This document shows, piece after piece, positions 49,985-59,962 of a stretch of DNA of 64,000 nucleotides. How positions within the stretch are numbered: position 1 is the stretch's first letter; the number at the start of each line of letters is the position of its first letter. The notes under the pieces are model-generated. The model was not told the DNA's origin. It ran no database searches and saw only the letters and a list, made by a program, of their open reading frames with translations. The DNA is from Sphingomonadaceae bacterium (lineage in GTDB: Bacteria; Pseudomonadota; Alphaproteobacteria; Sphingomonadales; Sphingomonadaceae): assembly GCA_016000085.1 (NCBI GenBank), contig JAECRT010000009.1, positions 25,106 through 89,105 of the forward strand, in the 5' to 3' direction. Both the position numbers and the translations under genes were made by a program.

Positions 49985-50743
49985 ATGCGCGGATTGGCAG
50001 GAAAAGCCGGAATTGTTGCGGGCGGCGGTCGAGGCATCGGCGCGGCAACGGCCCGTAGACTGGCCTCCGAGGGCGCCCTGGTCGTGATCGGCGATATCGT
50101 GGGCGAGTGGGCGACCGAAACCGCCCGCGCGATCCGCGAAGAGGGCGGCAAGGCGATCGGCGTGCCACTGGACGGTACCAAAGCCGCGTCACAGGCCGCC
50201 ATTGTCGAGGCTGCTTTGTCAGAATTTGGTCGGCTCGACTTCTACCATTCCAACCTCGCGGGCGGCACGCAAGGCGATATAGACATACTCAATTGCAGCG
50301 AGGAAGTGCTCGATCGCTCCTTCGCCATCAATGCCAAAAGCCATTTCCTCGCGACCCAGGCGGCCTTGCCCGTGTTGCTCGAACGGGGCGGCGGGTCGAT
50401 GATCTATACGTCCTCGGGCGCGGCGATTTCCGGCAATCCGCTACAGGTCGCCTATCCCATGACCAAGAATGCGCTCCATGCGCTGGTTCGCCATGTGGCG
50501 CGGAAATTCGGTAAGCAGGGCATCCGTGCCAACGGCATTTGCCCAGGCGTCGTGTTGACCGAAGCAGTAGCCGAGCATCTGACCGAGGAATATGTCAAGG
50601 CCATGCTGGACAATCTGCCGCACCCGCGGCTGGGCAAGCCCGACGATATTGCTGGCGCGGTCGCTTTCCTCGCCTCCGATGATGGCGAATGGGTCAACGG
50701 CCAATTATGGCACGTCAATGGCGGTTCGCTGTTGCGGGATTGA
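49985..50743 (+). CDS. SDR family oxidoreductase
   Basis: GLAGKAGIVAGGGRGIGAATARRLASEGALVVIGDI...YPMTKNALHALVRHVARKFGKQGIRANGICPGVVLTE. Confidence 0.9.
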   Translation: MRGLAGKAGIVAGGGRGIGAATARRLASEGALVVIGDIVGEWATETARAIREEGGKAIGVPLDGTKAASQAAIVEAALSEFGRLDFYHSNLAGGTQGDIDILNCSEEVLDRSFAINAKSHFLATQAALPVLLERGGGSMIYTSSGAAISGNPLQVAYPMTKNALHALVRHVARKFGKQGIRANGICPGVVLTEAVAEHLTEEYVKAMLDNLPHPRLGKPDDIAGAVAFLASDDGEWVNGQLWHVNGGSLLRD

Positions 50744-50746
50744 AAG

Positions 50747-52072
50747 ATGGATATGCCAGCTGCTTCCAATAACGAGCGTATTTCCAATCCCTGGGTCGTA
50801 TTGGCAACGCTGCTGCTGATCTACATCGTAAACTATGCCGACCGCTATCTGATCACGGGGCTGATTGGTCCGATCAAGGCCGAATTTGGCATTGGGGACG
50901 CGATGGTCGGCATGTTGATGGGGCCAGCCTTTGTCATCCTCTACGTCGTCCTGGGCGTGCCGTTCGCACGGCTGGCGGATCGCACCTCGCGTGTCCAGAT
51001 CATCGCCGCAGGCTGCGTGTTGTGGAGCGGCGCGACCATCGCCACGGGGCTTGCCAACGGTCCGGTCAGCCTGACGCTTGCGCGGATCGCCGTGGGTGTG
51101 GGGGAGGCGGCCTTCGTCGCGCCGGCTTATTCATTGCTTTCCGATTATTTCCGACCGGAACGGCGCGGCCTGGCCTTCGCGATCCTTGGTCTTGCGGCAT
51201 ATGTCGGGCAGATCGGGGGGCAGGCGGGTGGACCGGCCATCGCGGCATATCATGACTGGCGCATGGCCTTTTACAGCATGGGGGCCGCAGGCTTGCTCCT
51301 TGGCCTCAGCGCTCTGCTGCTGATCCGGGAACCGCGACGCGGCGGAGCCGGGCAACAGGGCGAGGCTATGCCTTTTGGTCAGTTGGTAGGATGCCTGATC
51401 CGCAGTCCCGCCTATTGTTTCATGATGTTCGCCTTTGGCTTTGGCGTGTTGTCGGGCGTGTCTTTTGGCTATTGGGGGCCGGAACTTTTCACGCGTGCCT
51501 TCAGTCTCGATCCTGTGGCGGTGAAAACGACCTTCGCCCTCAACTTTGGCCTGTCGGGGCTGGTGGGTATGCTGCTTTTTGGCGCGCTGTCCGACCGCAT
51601 GGCGCGGCGAAGCATGATCTGGCCGTCGCGTCTGTCGGCCATTGCCCTTGGCGCTGCGACCTGTGCCATCCTGTTCGCGACATGGGCGGGCAGCTTCGAT
51701 CAGGCCCGCCTCGCTGCGATTCCTGCCGGACTTCTGGGCGGGGGATGGTCGGTCGGCTTCCTTGCAACCTTGCAATATATGCTACCCTCGCGCATCCGCG
51801 CCGCATCGACGGCTTTGTTTCTGGCGGTGACCACTTTGCTGGGCTTCTTCGTGGGGCCATGGGCCACGGGCGCGCTCAGCCAGATGATGGGCCACGACGC
51901 GACATCGCTTCGTATGGCGCTGACATGCGTCATTCCTTTCGGCTTTCTGGCCGCGCTGCTTGGCTGGGCGGCCGCCGGGCGTGTCGAACGGGATAGGGCG
52001 GCGTTGCATGACGCGCTTTCGAATCGACCTGTCGACCCTTTGCTGGCAAGGCCCGCAACAGAAAGGGGTTAG
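50747..52072 (+). CDS. MFS transporter (spinster-like)
   Basis: About 12 TM segments; NYADRYLITGLIGPIKAEFGIGDAMVGMLMGPAFVILYVVLGVPFARLADR. Confidence 0.9.
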   Translation: MDMPAASNNERISNPWVVLATLLLIYIVNYADRYLITGLIGPIKAEFGIGDAMVGMLMGPAFVILYVVLGVPFARLADRTSRVQIIAAGCVLWSGATIATGLANGPVSLTLARIAVGVGEAAFVAPAYSLLSDYFRPERRGLAFAILGLAAYVGQIGGQAGGPAIAAYHDWRMAFYSMGAAGLLLGLSALLLIREPRRGGAGQQGEAMPFGQLVGCLIRSPAYCFMMFAFGFGVLSGVSFGYWGPELFTRAFSLDPVAVKTTFALNFGLSGLVGMLLFGALSDRMARRSMIWPSRLSAIALGAATCAILFATWAGSFDQARLAAIPAGLLGGGWSVGFLATLQYMLPSRIRAASTALFLAVTTLLGFFVGPWATGALSQMMGHDATSLRMALTCVIPFGFLAALLGWAAAGRVERDRAALHDALSNRPVDPLLARPATERG

Positions 52073-52081
52073 CGCACGATT

Positions 52082-52561
52082 ATGAGTGAGACGTTCGCGT
52101 TCGACGAAACTGACCGCAAGATTGTCGAACAGTTGCGGCTGAATGGCCGGGCAACCAATCAACAGATCGCGCAATCCCTCAATCTGATTGCCTCCACCGT
52201 CTCCGCGCGTATCCGCCGGATGGAGGAAGCGAGCCTGTTACGCGTAGTTGCCGTGTCCGATTTCGCCGTCCATGGCTATAATGTGCTCATCCACCTGGCG
52301 GTGGAGGTCAATGGTCGTCCCGCGCTGGAAGTCGCGGAAGAACTGGCGACCTTTCCAGAAGTCTTCGCCGCGCATCTTGTCACTGGCCGCTATGAAATCA
52401 GCTTGTTGCTGACGCTTCGGGACATGGATGAACTCTCTCCGCTGGTCACAAACCAATTATCCCAGGTACGTGGCGTGTGGGCGATGACACCCGCGATCGG
52501 TCTCGATATCATCAAATATGGCCTCGATACCGCACCGATCAGCAGCAGAAGGCTCGCATGA
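52082..52561 (+). CDS. Lrp/AsnC family transcriptional regulator
   Basis: FDETDRKIVEQLRLNGRATNQQIAQSLNLIASTVSARIRRMEEASLLRVVAV. Confidence 0.9.
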   Translation: MSETFAFDETDRKIVEQLRLNGRATNQQIAQSLNLIASTVSARIRRMEEASLLRVVAVSDFAVHGYNVLIHLAVEVNGRPALEVAEELATFPEVFAAHLVTGRYEISLLLTLRDMDELSPLVTNQLSQVRGVWAMTPAIGLDIIKYGLDTAPISSRRLA

Positions 52562-53043
52562 ACAGGCCGGACCTGGATGAACTGGACCACCAGTTGATCG
52601 GCATATTGGCGCAGGACGCCCGCGTGTCCAACCGCAAGATTGCGAGCGACCTCGGCGTTAATGAGGGCACCGTCCGCGGCCGGATCAAGCGGCTGCAAGA
52701 GGAGCGTTTGATCGCCTTTACCGCGCTGACAGGCCTGAAGCTGGAAAAGGCTACCAATATCGGCTTTATCGCCGTGCAGGCCGATATGAGCCGGGCCCGT
52801 GAAATCGCGCGAGACATCGCGCATATGCCGCTGGTCAAGGCCGTGATGATCACGCTGGGGCCGTTCAACATCATGGCCACCTGCCTCTATGATGATCTCG
52901 ACACGCTACACAGGTTAGCGTCGGGTCGGATATTGACGATGGAGGGTGTGCATCATGTCGAAACCTCACTTGCGGTCAGGACGGTAAAATTCAGCAATCG
53001 GGTGGTCCGGATCACCGAATTGCCTGGCGATACCGTGGAATGA
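52558..53043 (+). CDS. Lrp/AsnC family transcriptional regulator
   Basis: LDELDHQLIGILAQDARVSNRKIASDLGVNEGTVRGRIKRLQEERLI; ATGA overlap with the preceding gene. Confidence 0.92.
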   Translation: MNRPDLDELDHQLIGILAQDARVSNRKIASDLGVNEGTVRGRIKRLQEERLIAFTALTGLKLEKATNIGFIAVQADMSRAREIARDIAHMPLVKAVMITLGPFNIMATCLYDDLDTLHRLASGRILTMEGVHHVETSLAVRTVKFSNRVVRITELPGDTVE

Positions 53044-53308
53044 GGCGGAGCAAGAGCTAGGGCTTGCACTCAAACATTGCTGGTACATTCGGAATTTTAT
53101 ATTAAAAATTTTCCGCAAATCGATGCTTGAAACTCTGTTTCACATGATATAGCACAATGTAAAGCGGGTCGATGCGGCGTAAGGCGAGCTCGAACTGGCA
53201 GCGGCAGGAGGGATGGACGGGTCCAAAGGGCTGTCCTTCTTTGTCCGAGCAAGATGCATGACGGTGCGCCGGACGCGCTTCCAATAGGAATTTTGAGGGC
53301 GACCTGAG

Positions 53309-54367
53309 ATGGAATTCGCATTTACCGACGAACAGCAGATGATCGCAGAGACGGCCCAGGCTTTCTTTGCGGAAAATGCAACCAGCGATCGTACGCGCAA
53401 AGCTATGGCGGGCGACGGGATTGACCGGGCGCTATGGCAAGGTTTTTGTCAGGAGTTGGCCCTGTCTGGCATTGGCCTGCCGGAAAGCTCGGGCGGCGCG
53501 GGGCTGGGTTTCGTCGAACTGGCGATCATAGCGGAATCTGCGGGCGCTCAGGTCGCGGCGCTACCGATGCTGGGGAGTCTGGTGCAGGCCGGCCAAGCTA
53601 TTGCCGCGGGCGGCAGCGATGCCCAGCGGGGGGAATGGCTTCCGGACCTGATCTCAGGTGAACGGATCGCCGGCTATTTCCACGATGCCACGCTACAGGC
53701 CAGCGGCGACCGGTTGACGGGCGGCTCGCGTTTCGTCACGCATGGCAGCAGCGCGGACCTCTTTGTCGTCACGGACATGCAGCAGGTCTGGATCGTTCGT
53801 GCCGATGCGCCGGGCGTCACGGTCACCGCGCAGACCAGCATGGATCAGACGCGCCCCTTCGCCCATGTCGCATTGATGGACGTGCCGGGCGAACGGCTTT
53901 CCGATCCGGGCGCTGCGTTAGTCGCCGCTCACCAAGCCGCCTTCATCGCCGTGGCGGCCGAGGCTTTGGGTGGAGCCCAAGCCTGCCTCGACCGCACCGT
54001 GGCCTATTCGAAGGAGCGCGTCCAATTCGGTCGTCAGATCGGGTCCTTCCAGGCTTATAAGCATCGCCTTGCTGACATGATGATCGAGATCGAGCAGGCT
54101 CGGTCGGCGGTCTATTGGGCGGCCTGCGCCGTGGACGAAGGATCGGACGAAGCGGCCATGGCGATCCATGCCGCCAAATCCTTCGCCGCCGACGCCTATT
54201 TCCGCTGCGCTGGCGACATGATCCAGTTGCATGGCGGCATCGGCTTCACCTGGGAGCATGACGCACACATCTTCTTCAAACGCGCCCGCTCGCTTCAGGC
54301 CATGCTTGGCAGCGGCAACTGGCACCGCGAAAAAATTGCCACGATGATTCTGGGGGAAGCAGCATGA
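53309..54367 (+). CDS. Acyl-CoA dehydrogenase family protein (subunit 1 of a probable heteromer)
   Basis: MEFAFTDEQQMIAETAQAFFAENAT...IQLHGGIGFTWEHDAHIFFKRARSLQAMLGSGNWHREKIA. Confidence 0.93.
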   Translation: MEFAFTDEQQMIAETAQAFFAENATSDRTRKAMAGDGIDRALWQGFCQELALSGIGLPESSGGAGLGFVELAIIAESAGAQVAALPMLGSLVQAGQAIAAGGSDAQRGEWLPDLISGERIAGYFHDATLQASGDRLTGGSRFVTHGSSADLFVVTDMQQVWIVRADAPGVTVTAQTSMDQTRPFAHVALMDVPGERLSDPGAALVAAHQAAFIAVAAEALGGAQACLDRTVAYSKERVQFGRQIGSFQAYKHRLADMMIEIEQARSAVYWAACAVDEGSDEAAMAIHAAKSFAADAYFRCAGDMIQLHGGIGFTWEHDAHIFFKRARSLQAMLGSGNWHREKIATMILGEAA

Positions 54368-55542
54368 AACTCGGTTTTTCTCCCCAAGACGAACTTTTCC
54401 GTCAGGAATGCGCTGACTGGCTCAATGGCCAGATGGCAGGCGAATTTCGTGACATCAAGAATGTGACCAAGCTGACCGGCAACCCGGAGCGGCGCAAGGA
54501 ATGGGAACAGCAGCTGGGCGCGCACCGCTGGTCCTGTATCGGTTGGCCAACGATATGGGGCGGCCGGGACGCGACGCTGGCGCAGCAGGTGATTTTCGCT
54601 GAGGAATATGCTCGTGCGGGCGTGCCGGGCCGTGTGAACCATATCGGCATCGAACTGGCTGGGCCGACGATCCTGACCTTCGGTACGGAAGAGCAGAAGC
54701 AACGCTTCCTGCCGGACATCGCCGCTGGCAAGACCATTTTCTGCCAGGGTTTTTCTGAACCCAATGCCGGATCGGACCTTGCCAGCGTCCGCACCAAGGC
54801 GCGGCTGGATGGCGGCGACTGGGTCGTCAACGGCCAGAAAATCTGGACCAGCATGGCGCATATTGCCGACTGGATCTTCGTCATCACCCGTACGCAGGAA
54901 GGTTCGCAGGGCCCCAAGGGCCTTACCTTCCTGATGATGCCGATCGACCAGCCCGGCATTGATATTCGCGGCATCCGCCAGATCAATGGGGACGCGGAGT
55001 TTAACGAGACCTTCTTCACCGATGCACGCTGCCCTGCGGACAGCCTGATCGGTGCCGTGGGCGACGGATGGCGCATCGCGATGGGCCTGCTCGCCTTTGA
55101 GCGCGGCGTATCGACGCTCGGCCAGCAAATGGCTTTCCGCAATGAACTGGACGAGATTATTGCGACGGCCAAAGCCAATGGTGCGGCCAATGATCCGCTG
55201 ATCCGCCAGCGCCTCGCCAAGGCGGAAATCGGCCTGCGGTTGATGCGGTATGGCGCGCTCCGCATGTTGTCGCAAACCGATCATGCGAAGATCGATGGCG
55301 CGGCGTTGACCTACAAGATTCAGTGGGCAAGCTGGCGTCGCAGCCTTGGTGAACTGGCGATGGATGTGCTGGGGCAGGGCGGCGAGATCAGCGATCATGC
55401 GGAATATGAATGGGACACGCTGCCCAATCTCTTCCTTTTCTCACGCGCCGATACCATCTATGGCGGCACCAATCAGATCCAGCGCAACCTCATCGCCGAG
55501 CGTGGCTTGGGCCTGCCGCGCGAACCAAGGGGGATGTCCTGA
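54364..55542 (+). CDS. Acyl-CoA dehydrogenase family protein (subunit 2 of a probable heteromer)
   Basis: FCQGFSEPNAGSDLASVRTKA...GLLAFERGVSTLGQQ...FSRADTIYGGTNQIQRNLIAERGLGLPREPR; ATGA overlap with the preceding gene. Confidence 0.94.
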   Translation: MKLGFSPQDELFRQECADWLNGQMAGEFRDIKNVTKLTGNPERRKEWEQQLGAHRWSCIGWPTIWGGRDATLAQQVIFAEEYARAGVPGRVNHIGIELAGPTILTFGTEEQKQRFLPDIAAGKTIFCQGFSEPNAGSDLASVRTKARLDGGDWVVNGQKIWTSMAHIADWIFVITRTQEGSQGPKGLTFLMMPIDQPGIDIRGIRQINGDAEFNETFFTDARCPADSLIGAVGDGWRIAMGLLAFERGVSTLGQQMAFRNELDEIIATAKANGAANDPLIRQRLAKAEIGLRLMRYGALRMLSQTDHAKIDGAALTYKIQWASWRRSLGELAMDVLGQGGEISDHAEYEWDTLPNLFLFSRADTIYGGTNQIQRNLIAERGLGLPREPRGMS

Positions 55543-55971
55543 GTGCCGGATGACGAAGATCCGTTTGAACGTCTGAAAAATCTGCCGCCGCGCGGGCATC
55601 ACGCCCTGTTGGGTATCTATTCGGTCGATGACGGACCCGACTGGGTGGAACTGGCCTGCCCCTTTGCGCCCGGCTTTATGATGGATCCGGAAACAGAACT
55701 GGTATCGTCCGGGCCGGTCGTATCGCTGGTCGACGCGGCGGCGGGCGCAGCGATCATCGCGCGGACCAGACAGTGGCTTCCGATGGCGACGCTCGATTTA
55801 CATATAGACTATCTGCGGCCGGCGAAGGCCGGGCAGACCCTGCACGCGCGCGCCACCTGTTATCATGTGACACGCAAGGTCGCCTTCACTCGATGCGATG
55901 TACATGACGGCGATGCGGCCAGCCCGATTGCCTTCGCGACCGCCAGCTTCTTCTTCACGGATGAGTCATGA
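55543..55971 (+). CDS. PaaI family (hotdog) thioesterase
   Basis: GTG start immediately after the ACAD stop; SGPVVSLVDAAAGAAIIARTRQWLPMATLDLHIDYLRPAKAGQTLHARATCYHVTRKVAFTRCDV. Confidence 0.82.
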   Translation: MPDDEDPFERLKNLPPRGHHALLGIYSVDDGPDWVELACPFAPGFMMDPETELVSSGPVVSLVDAAAGAAIIARTRQWLPMATLDLHIDYLRPAKAGQTLHARATCYHVTRKVAFTRCDVHDGDAASPIAFATASFFFTDES

Positions 55972-56345
55972 TTGCTCGGACCCCTTACGCGCAGATGCTT
56001 GGCATTCAGGGCATGACCGCAGAGCCGGGCACTGTCGAGCTGATGATGCCCGCTACACCACAATTGGAGGGAAGAACGGGCTTTCTCTATGGTGGGGTAA
56101 TCGCCAGCCTGCTGGAACTCGCCTGTTTGGAGGCGCTGGCATTGGGACCGATCGAAACCGTTCGCCGGCCCAAGCCCATCAACATGTCTTTCGATTTTCT
56201 GCGTGGTGGGTTGATGGTCGACAGCTATGCGCAGGCGCGGCTCAGTCGCATCGGTCGCCGTGTCGTGAATGCGGACGCCATTTGCTGGCAGACGGATCGC
56301 GAAAAGCCCATCGCTACCGGACGGATGCACTTGCTGCTGGATTAG
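55968..56345 (+). CDS. PaaI family (hotdog) thioesterase
   Basis: ATGA overlap; GRTGFLYGGVIASLLELACLEALAL...RPKPINMSFDFLRGGLMVDSYAQARLSRIGRRVVNADAICWQ. Confidence 0.82.
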   Translation: MIARTPYAQMLGIQGMTAEPGTVELMMPATPQLEGRTGFLYGGVIASLLELACLEALALGPIETVRRPKPINMSFDFLRGGLMVDSYAQARLSRIGRRVVNADAICWQTDREKPIATGRMHLLLD

Positions 56346-56441
56346 GATGGCCGGTGGTTGCGGGATGCGGAAGCGCGAGATCACTCTCGGCGGACGGCAA
56401 TCCTGCGGTGTACGATAGGCGTTCTTGACTATTCCGAAGCT

Positions 56442-57515
56442 TCAAGTTTCGAAATCACTGTCCGTGGTGCGTAGCAGCGTGACCAGTTCGACCTGCCGAT
56501 GTGTGCCCGTTTTGGCAAAGATTGCACGCAGATGCGACCGGGTCGTATTATAGGCGATGCCGAGCACGCTCGCAGCGTCGGCAAGCGATAGGCCTTCCAC
56601 CAGTTGCACGGCGAGCGCGGCTTCGGCCTTCGTCAGTTGGAAACGGTCCCGCAGGCTATCGCGTGATGGGCCGGGGGGACGAGTGGGGTCCACGAGGAAC
56701 AACGCCAGCCACGCGCCGTCGCCATAGGCCGAAGAGGGGACAGCGCGTGCCCGGCCATGCAACAGCGGTCCATCTGGCGCGGTGATTTCGAACAGGCTCT
56801 CCTCACCGGCGGGAGGCGGATTGATCAGCAAGCGGTTGATGATAGTGGTCGCTGTCTGGGTGCGCAGTTCCAACCCCCCGCTCCGCTCTGCGATAACGCT
56901 GCCATTCTCCAGCATCTGCGCGGCGACCGCATTGCGGCGCATGATCCGCCCGTCCCGATCCAGAATAAGCGTTGCGACCGCCAGGTCGGCCATAGCGCTG
57001 CTGAACAACTGGCTTTCGGCTTGAGTGGTCGTGAGACGCGCATGCAGGCCAAGCGCGATGCGCAAATGAGGAATGAGGCGGGTGAGCAGCGCCTTCTCGT
57101 CATCACCGAAATCATCGCAACTTTGATCGCGGGTGAGGCGCAGGCGGACGGATGTGTCAGGCGGGCGTTGCAGGTCAATGCCCAATATCTGCCCGGTTCG
57201 TCCAACATCCATCCAGTCGCGGAACCGTGCGGGAACATGATTCACGAAATCGCTGAAGGACACGACTTGGCCTTCGGGCAGTCCGACGAAGGGGTCGGCC
57301 TCTGATATCTGCCAATATGCCAGTGTCCGCTCAGGGTCGGCACCGGGCGTGATATGGGCGTCAATGCTGGCACAACCGCGCCCGATGAGGAGTGTCGCAA
57401 AATTTGTGTTGGTCGCGGCGGCGAGCGCACGCAAGAAATCCTCCCACGGGGGTGAGCGGGTCAGTCCGCCATAGAGGGCTTCGAGCAGATCGGCGAAGGC
57501 GGGATCATCGGTCAT
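56442..57515 (-). CDS. LuxR-type helix-turn-helix transcriptional regulator
   Basis: C-terminal LTKAEAALAVQLVEGLSLADAASVLGIAYNTTRSHLRAIFAKTGTHRQVELVTLL. ATG 57515 (MTDDPAFADLLEALYGG) preferred over 57560. Confidence 0.88.
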   Translation of the reverse strand: MTDDPAFADLLEALYGGLTRSPPWEDFLRALAAATNTNFATLLIGRGCASIDAHITPGADPERTLAYWQISEADPFVGLPEGQVVSFSDFVNHVPARFRDWMDVGRTGQILGIDLQRPPDTSVRLRLTRDQSCDDFGDDEKALLTRLIPHLRIALGLHARLTTTQAESQLFSSAMADLAVATLILDRDGRIMRRNAVAAQMLENGSVIAERSGGLELRTQTATTIINRLLINPPPAGEESLFEITAPDGPLLHGRARAVPSSAYGDGAWLALFLVDPTRPPGPSRDSLRDRFQLTKAEAALAVQLVEGLSLADAASVLGIAYNTTRSHLRAIFAKTGTHRQVELVTLLRTTDSDFET

Positions 57516-57590
57516 GAAGGATGGCCTTTGAAAACCCGCCGATGCGGTGCCGGACGCCATGCAACCGGCACCGCTCGATTGCGCGCCAGA

Positions 57591-59873
57591 TTAGTGGCGA
57601 TAGGCCAGCGTGATGCTGTATCTGCGCGGCGGCGAATAATAGGCCTCCGTAAAGCCGAAGCTGGTCGAGGCATCATAGCCCGCCGTGATGATGCGGCGAT
57701 CGGTGATATTGTCGACGCCCGCCCGCACCGACAGGCCGCTGTCCGCAAAGCGGAGTTCCGCGCTTGCGTTGAGGATGGCGTGATCGGGCTGCCGCAGCAG
57801 TGGCGTGTTTTCCGCATCGACATAGACTTCGGTCTTGTAGGCTACATCAAGGCGGAAAACACCTTCAATCGTCTCGCTCAGCGGCGCCTGATACACCGCG
57901 CTGGCATTGGCGGTGATGTCCGGCGCCTGCTTCAGCTTCCGGTTGCTCACATCCGTTGGCACACCGTTGATGATTGAAACATAGTTCAGATATTTGGCGT
58001 CGAGCAGGCCGAGCGCGCTGTTCAGCGTGAAGCGCGGCGTCACGCGGATATTACCTTCCAGTTCGATACCCTGGATGCGCGATCGTCCGGCATTTTCGTT
58101 ACGAACAACGAGGAGGCCGGTCGATGGACTGACGGTCGAGACGAGGATTTGCTGATCCCGATATTCATTTCGGAAAACGGCGAGGTTGATCGTCGCAATT
58201 CGTCCGAAGCCGGCTTTTATACCTGCTTCATAAGCGGTCAGATGCTCCGGATCATAAGAGCCGATTTCTTCCAGCGACGTTGGACGGCCGTTAAACCCGC
58301 CGGACCGGAAGCCCTTCGAGAAGGACGCATAGGTCATCAGGTTGGGCTGAACTTTGTATGACAGCGATGCGCGCGGCGTGAAGGCGTCCCAGCTTTTTTC
58401 AAGACTGTAACTGGGCGTTCCGGCCAGCAGCGGTTCACCCGAATAGATGCGGGTGGCAGATTGCGAGAATTTCTTCTTCTCCCAAGTGTAGCGTGCGCCC
58501 AATTCCAGCGACAGGCCTTTGACCAGTTCGTAATTGCCATTGGCGAACAGTGCCAGATTGTCGGTCCGTTGGCGGTTACGGAAGTCTATATTCAGATCGA
58601 GCGAGGATGCGGGAATAAATACACCCGGACCAGCGGGGAAGGGATCAAGTCCCGCTGCAACCAGCGCAGGATAAAGGCCGTCGGCCACGACTAACCGGGT
58701 GTTATCGGACGTTTTTTCCCGATAGGCGAAGGCGCCCAACAACAGGGAGCCACGCCCGCCCAGATCAAGCGCCAGTTGCAGCTCCTGGCTAATCTGTCGC
58801 GCCTTTTCATCATGGATATCGCCAGCATAATTGACCGCTGCCGATGCATCACCGTCGCGGCCGAACAGCGCATCGACGTAGCGATAGGCTGTGATCGACT
58901 TCAGCGTCGCTGCGCCCAGATCTGCTGTCAGCGTCAGTGATGTGTTGAACGCGTCGGTCTGGTCCTTGTTAAGTTCGGGCGTGCTGTCCGTACGGTCGAT
59001 GTCGCCCGGTACGGTGCAACAGGGGGTTAGGAAGGTTGATTGCAGGATCGAGAAGAAGGTTGGCGTGAAGGCGATCATGCTGTGCGGCGCGCTATGCTGG
59101 CGGCGGCGCAGACCATCGGCCTGCAACAGGGCGTCCAGTCCGTCGCCGTCATAATGCAGCGCCAGCTTGCCCGCGATGACATTGCGATTGCCCAAATTCT
59201 TGCCCGACGGGATCTTCTGCCACCCCTCGCCAAATTCGCCCAGCGCCGCAACGCCCAGCGACCAACGGTCCGACAATGGTGTTTCGGTGTAGACGCGTCC
59301 GCGCACCGTGTTGAACGATCCATAGCGGAGGTCGGCTTCGATCTTCTGCTGTTGCCCTGGCACGGCGGACACGATGTTGATCGCGCCGCCCACTGTGTTC
59401 TTGCCGAACAAAGTGCCCTGCGGCCCGCGTAACACCTCGATCCGATCAATGCCCAGCAATTCGGTCGTCGCGCCGAAGGTTCGGGCGACATAGACGCCGT
59501 CAATATACACGCCGACCGCCGGGTCGGACGTGATGATGAAGTCGTTTTCACCCACGCCGCGAATGAAGGGCGCGATGCCGCCGCTGTTGCCGCCCTGGCC
59601 GGGCGTGAATTGGATGTTCGGCGCGATCTGGCTGATCTGGGTTACATTGTCTAGGCCACGGCTGTTGAGCGAGGAGGCATCGACGGCGCTGACCGCGATG
59701 GGCACATCCTGCAACCGCTCTTCGCGACGGCGTGCGGTGACGATGATGTCGCTGCCGTCGGACAGGGCGGCCGAGGGCGAGGCCGGCAGGCCGCTTGTCT
59801 GGCTCTGGGCGAGCGCAAGGTTCGATGTCGTCAATAGGACAAGCGAAGTGACGGCAAATGGCAAACGGGACAT
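57591..59873 (-). CDS. TonB-dependent receptor
   Basis: 760 aa; SDIIVTARRREERLQDVPIAVSAVDASSLNSRGL plug; VEVLRGPQGTLFGKNTVGGAINIVS; terminal ...RRYSITLAYRH. Confidence 0.95.
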   Translation of the reverse strand: MSRLPFAVTSLVLLTTSNLALAQSQTSGLPASPSAALSDGSDIIVTARRREERLQDVPIAVSAVDASSLNSRGLDNVTQISQIAPNIQFTPGQGGNSGGIAPFIRGVGENDFIITSDPAVGVYIDGVYVARTFGATTELLGIDRIEVLRGPQGTLFGKNTVGGAINIVSAVPGQQQKIEADLRYGSFNTVRGRVYTETPLSDRWSLGVAALGEFGEGWQKIPSGKNLGNRNVIAGKLALHYDGDGLDALLQADGLRRRQHSAPHSMIAFTPTFFSILQSTFLTPCCTVPGDIDRTDSTPELNKDQTDAFNTSLTLTADLGAATLKSITAYRYVDALFGRDGDASAAVNYAGDIHDEKARQISQELQLALDLGGRGSLLLGAFAYREKTSDNTRLVVADGLYPALVAAGLDPFPAGPGVFIPASSLDLNIDFRNRQRTDNLALFANGNYELVKGLSLELGARYTWEKKKFSQSATRIYSGEPLLAGTPSYSLEKSWDAFTPRASLSYKVQPNLMTYASFSKGFRSGGFNGRPTSLEEIGSYDPEHLTAYEAGIKAGFGRIATINLAVFRNEYRDQQILVSTVSPSTGLLVVRNENAGRSRIQGIELEGNIRVTPRFTLNSALGLLDAKYLNYVSIINGVPTDVSNRKLKQAPDITANASAVYQAPLSETIEGVFRLDVAYKTEVYVDAENTPLLRQPDHAILNASAELRFADSGLSVRAGVDNITDRRIITAGYDASTSFGFTEAYYSPPRRYSITLAYRH

Positions 59874-59962
59874 GGGTTCCCCCCTTTTGATTGTTTTTAA
59901 CTATTGGACCGGGCGGTCGACATCCCCATGCCGATCGCTGCCGCCCCTTGGGTTATCGTCTG

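Noticed and set aside
57544-57574. GCGGTGCCGG...CCGGCACCGC hairpin between TonB receptor and luxR-type gene
   Set aside because: Probably an ordinary weak terminator of the receptor gene (short T run on the reverse strand); not reported as a finding.
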